The translations under genes were made by a program, and so were the position numbers. The notes under the pieces are model-generated. The model was not told where the DNA came from, searched no databases, and saw only the letters and a program-made list of their open reading frames with translations. From positions 1 through 59,142 of the forward strand of contig NZ_RARC01000040.1 in the NCBI RefSeq assembly GCF_003719305.1: a DNA stretch of 59,142 nucleotides, in the 5' to 3' direction. Shown piece after piece: positions 57,852 to 59,142 of the stretch (positions are counted from its first letter, which is position 1; each line of letters starts with the position of its first letter). The DNA is from Mycolicibacterium stellerae (GTDB taxonomy: Bacteria; Actinomycetota; Actinomycetes; Mycobacteriales; Mycobacteriaceae).

Positions 57852-59015
57852 ATGGCCAAGCTCCGCTTCGGGTACTTCATCGCACCGTTTCACCGCGCAG
57901 GCACCAACCCCACCCTCGCGCTGCAGCGCGACCTCGAGTTCGTCGAGCATCTCGACAGGGTCGGCTTCGACGAGGTGTGGATCGGTGAACACCACTCGGC
58001 GGGCAGCGAGATCATCAGCTCACCCGAGGTGTTCATCGCCGCTGCGGCGCAACGGGCCAAGCGGATCCGGTTCGGCACCGGCGTCATCTCGCTGCCGTAC
58101 CACAATCCGCTGTGGGCGGCCGACCGGTTGATGCTGCTCGACCACCTCACCCACGGCCGAATCATCGGCGGCGTTGGCCCTGGCTCGCTGCCCACCGACT
58201 CGTCGATGATCGGGTTGACTCCCACCGACACGCGGGAGCTGCTGGAAACCAACCTGGACATCCTCGTTCGCCTGCTGGCAGGCGAAACCGTCAGCGCCAA
58301 GACCGCGACCCACGAGCTGTTCGACGCCAAGCTTCAACTCGCGCCGTACTCCGAGGACGGCATTCCGCTGTCCGTGGCGGCAGTCGCTTCGCCGACCGGC
58401 GCGCGGCTGGCGGGCAAGCACGGCATCGGCCTGTTGTCGATCGGCGCCACGCTGATCGTCGAGGGGTTCGACGCGCTGGCGCACCACTGGGGGATCGCCC
58501 AGGAACGCGCGGCCTTCTTCGGCACCACCGTCGACCGCAAGAACTGGTCGCTGGTGTGTCCCATGCACATCGCCGAAACCGAGGAGCAGGCTCGCGCCGA
58601 CGTCCGTTTCGGCATCGCACCGTGGTTCGGGTACTTCCAGAAGGTCGCGGCGTTCCCTCAGATGACGATGCCCGGCGACCAGGTCGACGAGATGATCGGC
58701 ATCATCAACGACGCGGGCGCGGGGGTCATCGGCACGCCTGAAACGGCGAGGGCTCAGGTGCAGCGGCTGTGGGACCAGTCGGGTGGGTTCGGCTGCATGC
58801 TGCAGATGGGCCACGAGTGGGCCAATCCCGCTGCGACCAAACGCTCCGCGGAACTGTTTGCCGCAGAGGTCATTCCGCACTTCCAGGGTCAGGCGCAACC
58901 GACGCTCGACGCCGCGGAGCGCGCCAGCGGTGTGCGGGAAGGACTGGCTCAGAGCGCAATGAGCGCGATCGAGCACATGACGCAGAAGTACGAAGCCGAA
59001 AAAGCCGGCGGCTAA
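57852..59015 (+). CDS. LLM-class flavin (F420/FMN)-dependent oxidoreductase
   Basis: 387 residues of the bacterial luciferase-like TIM-barrel family. MAKLRFGYFIAPFHRAGTNP is the start; EHLDRVGFDEVWIGEHHSAG, RIRFGTGVISLPYHNPLWAAD, HGRIIGGVGPGSLPTDSSMI and KHGIGLLSIGATL follow. This long form resembles FMNH2-dependent monooxygenases (limonene/alkane type). Its TAA overlaps the stop codon of the IS481-type transposase on the other strand, so the C-terminus may have been set by that insertion. Confidence 0.88.
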   Translation: MAKLRFGYFIAPFHRAGTNPTLALQRDLEFVEHLDRVGFDEVWIGEHHSAGSEIISSPEVFIAAAAQRAKRIRFGTGVISLPYHNPLWAADRLMLLDHLTHGRIIGGVGPGSLPTDSSMIGLTPTDTRELLETNLDILVRLLAGETVSAKTATHELFDAKLQLAPYSEDGIPLSVAAVASPTGARLAGKHGIGLLSIGATLIVEGFDALAHHWGIAQERAAFFGTTVDRKNWSLVCPMHIAETEEQARADVRFGIAPWFGYFQKVAAFPQMTMPGDQVDEMIGIINDAGAGVIGTPETARAQVQRLWDQSGGFGCMLQMGHEWANPAATKRSAELFAAEVIPHFQGQAQPTLDAAERASGVREGLAQSAMSAIEHMTQKYEAEKAGG

Positions 59016-59142
59016 CTGTACTGACCTGAGAGGTTAGGTACGCGGCTGGCGGGTGGTTGACCGCCGAGTGCGGTGTGGCCGCGGTGGTGATTGTAGGTGT
59101 GTAGCCAGGTGATGAACGCGGTGCAGCGTTCGGAGTCGCTGG
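59012..59142 (-). mobile_element. 3' end of an IS481-type transposase (cut by contig end)
   Basis: The minus strand encodes the C-terminal 43 residues of an integrase-core transposase: FITWLHTYNHHRGHTALGGQ, then PPASRVPNLSGQYS and a TAG at 59012-59014. The HHRGHTALGG-x-PPASR motif is the IS481/IS3-like rve C-terminus. The coding end overlaps the stop of the LLM oxidoreductase, so the element's end lies in or beside that gene. The rest is beyond the window. Confidence 0.87.

Overview
The window is high-GC actinobacterial DNA from a mycobacterium (Mycobacterium sensu lato). The signs are the pstP-fhaB-fhaA cell-wall signalling genes next to a tRNA-Leu, a full type VII (ESX) secretion locus with PE and PPE genes, F420/deazaflavin-type enzymes, and a block that in gene order matches what I recall of M. 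tuberculosis Rv0144-Rv0149. It looks like one contig of a draft assembly. The first 20 bases match a Tn5/Nextera mosaic end at 17 of 19 positions, and the last 131 bases are the 3' end of an IS481-type transposase, a repeat on which contigs often break.

Layout. 1-3330 (minus): pstP (cut by the contig end), fhaB, fhaA. 3556-3638 (plus): tRNA-Leu(CAG) with a hairpin behind it. 3706-8090: two overlapping GAF-ANTAR regulators, an XRE-type HTH protein, a divergent AraC/SDR pair, and an NTF2-like protein. 8091-18573: a redox and metabolic stretch with a thioesterase-like protein, a TetR divergent from a molybdopterin oxidoreductase, two F420-type proteins, a minus-strand operon EVE-pirin-GNAT-thioesterase, an OhrR/MarR regulator with DUF5313, a double-DivIVA-motif protein and an acyl-CoA carboxylase beta subunit.

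18716-39623 (all minus) is the centre of interest, a complete ESX secretion system. In transcription order it reads: small 50-aa gene, DUF4226-like, EspC/F-like, small DUF2694-like, EspB-like substrate, EspL/YbaB-like, eccCa, eccCb, PE, PPE, esx (WXG), esx (no W), espG, eccB, espI-like ParA ATPase, eccD, mycP, eccE, eccA. The order and the W-less EsxC-like protein point to the ESX-2 family. It departs from the M. tuberculosis ESX-2 order I know in three ways: eccB sits between espG and espI, eccC is split before the first ATPase domain, and an esp-type substrate module is joined upstream. It also carries unusual leader minicistrons before espI and eccA, and a 13-bp stem-loop between the esx pair and espG.

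39723-45666: a fructose phosphotransferase system, ptsI divergent from fruR-fruK-fruA-ptsH. From memory this fructose PTS lies beside ESX-1 in M. smegmatis, so this ESX-2-like locus may occupy the ESX-1 neighbourhood. 45702-49402: a pirin, a FUSC-type membrane protein and its TetR. 49573-59015 (plus): TetR, two SAM methyltransferases, aldehyde dehydrogenase, SDR, quinone oxidoreductase, HAD hydrolase, methyltransferase, DUF456 membrane protein and an LLM-class oxidoreductase, then the IS481 remnant. No stretch over 300 bases lacks a gene.
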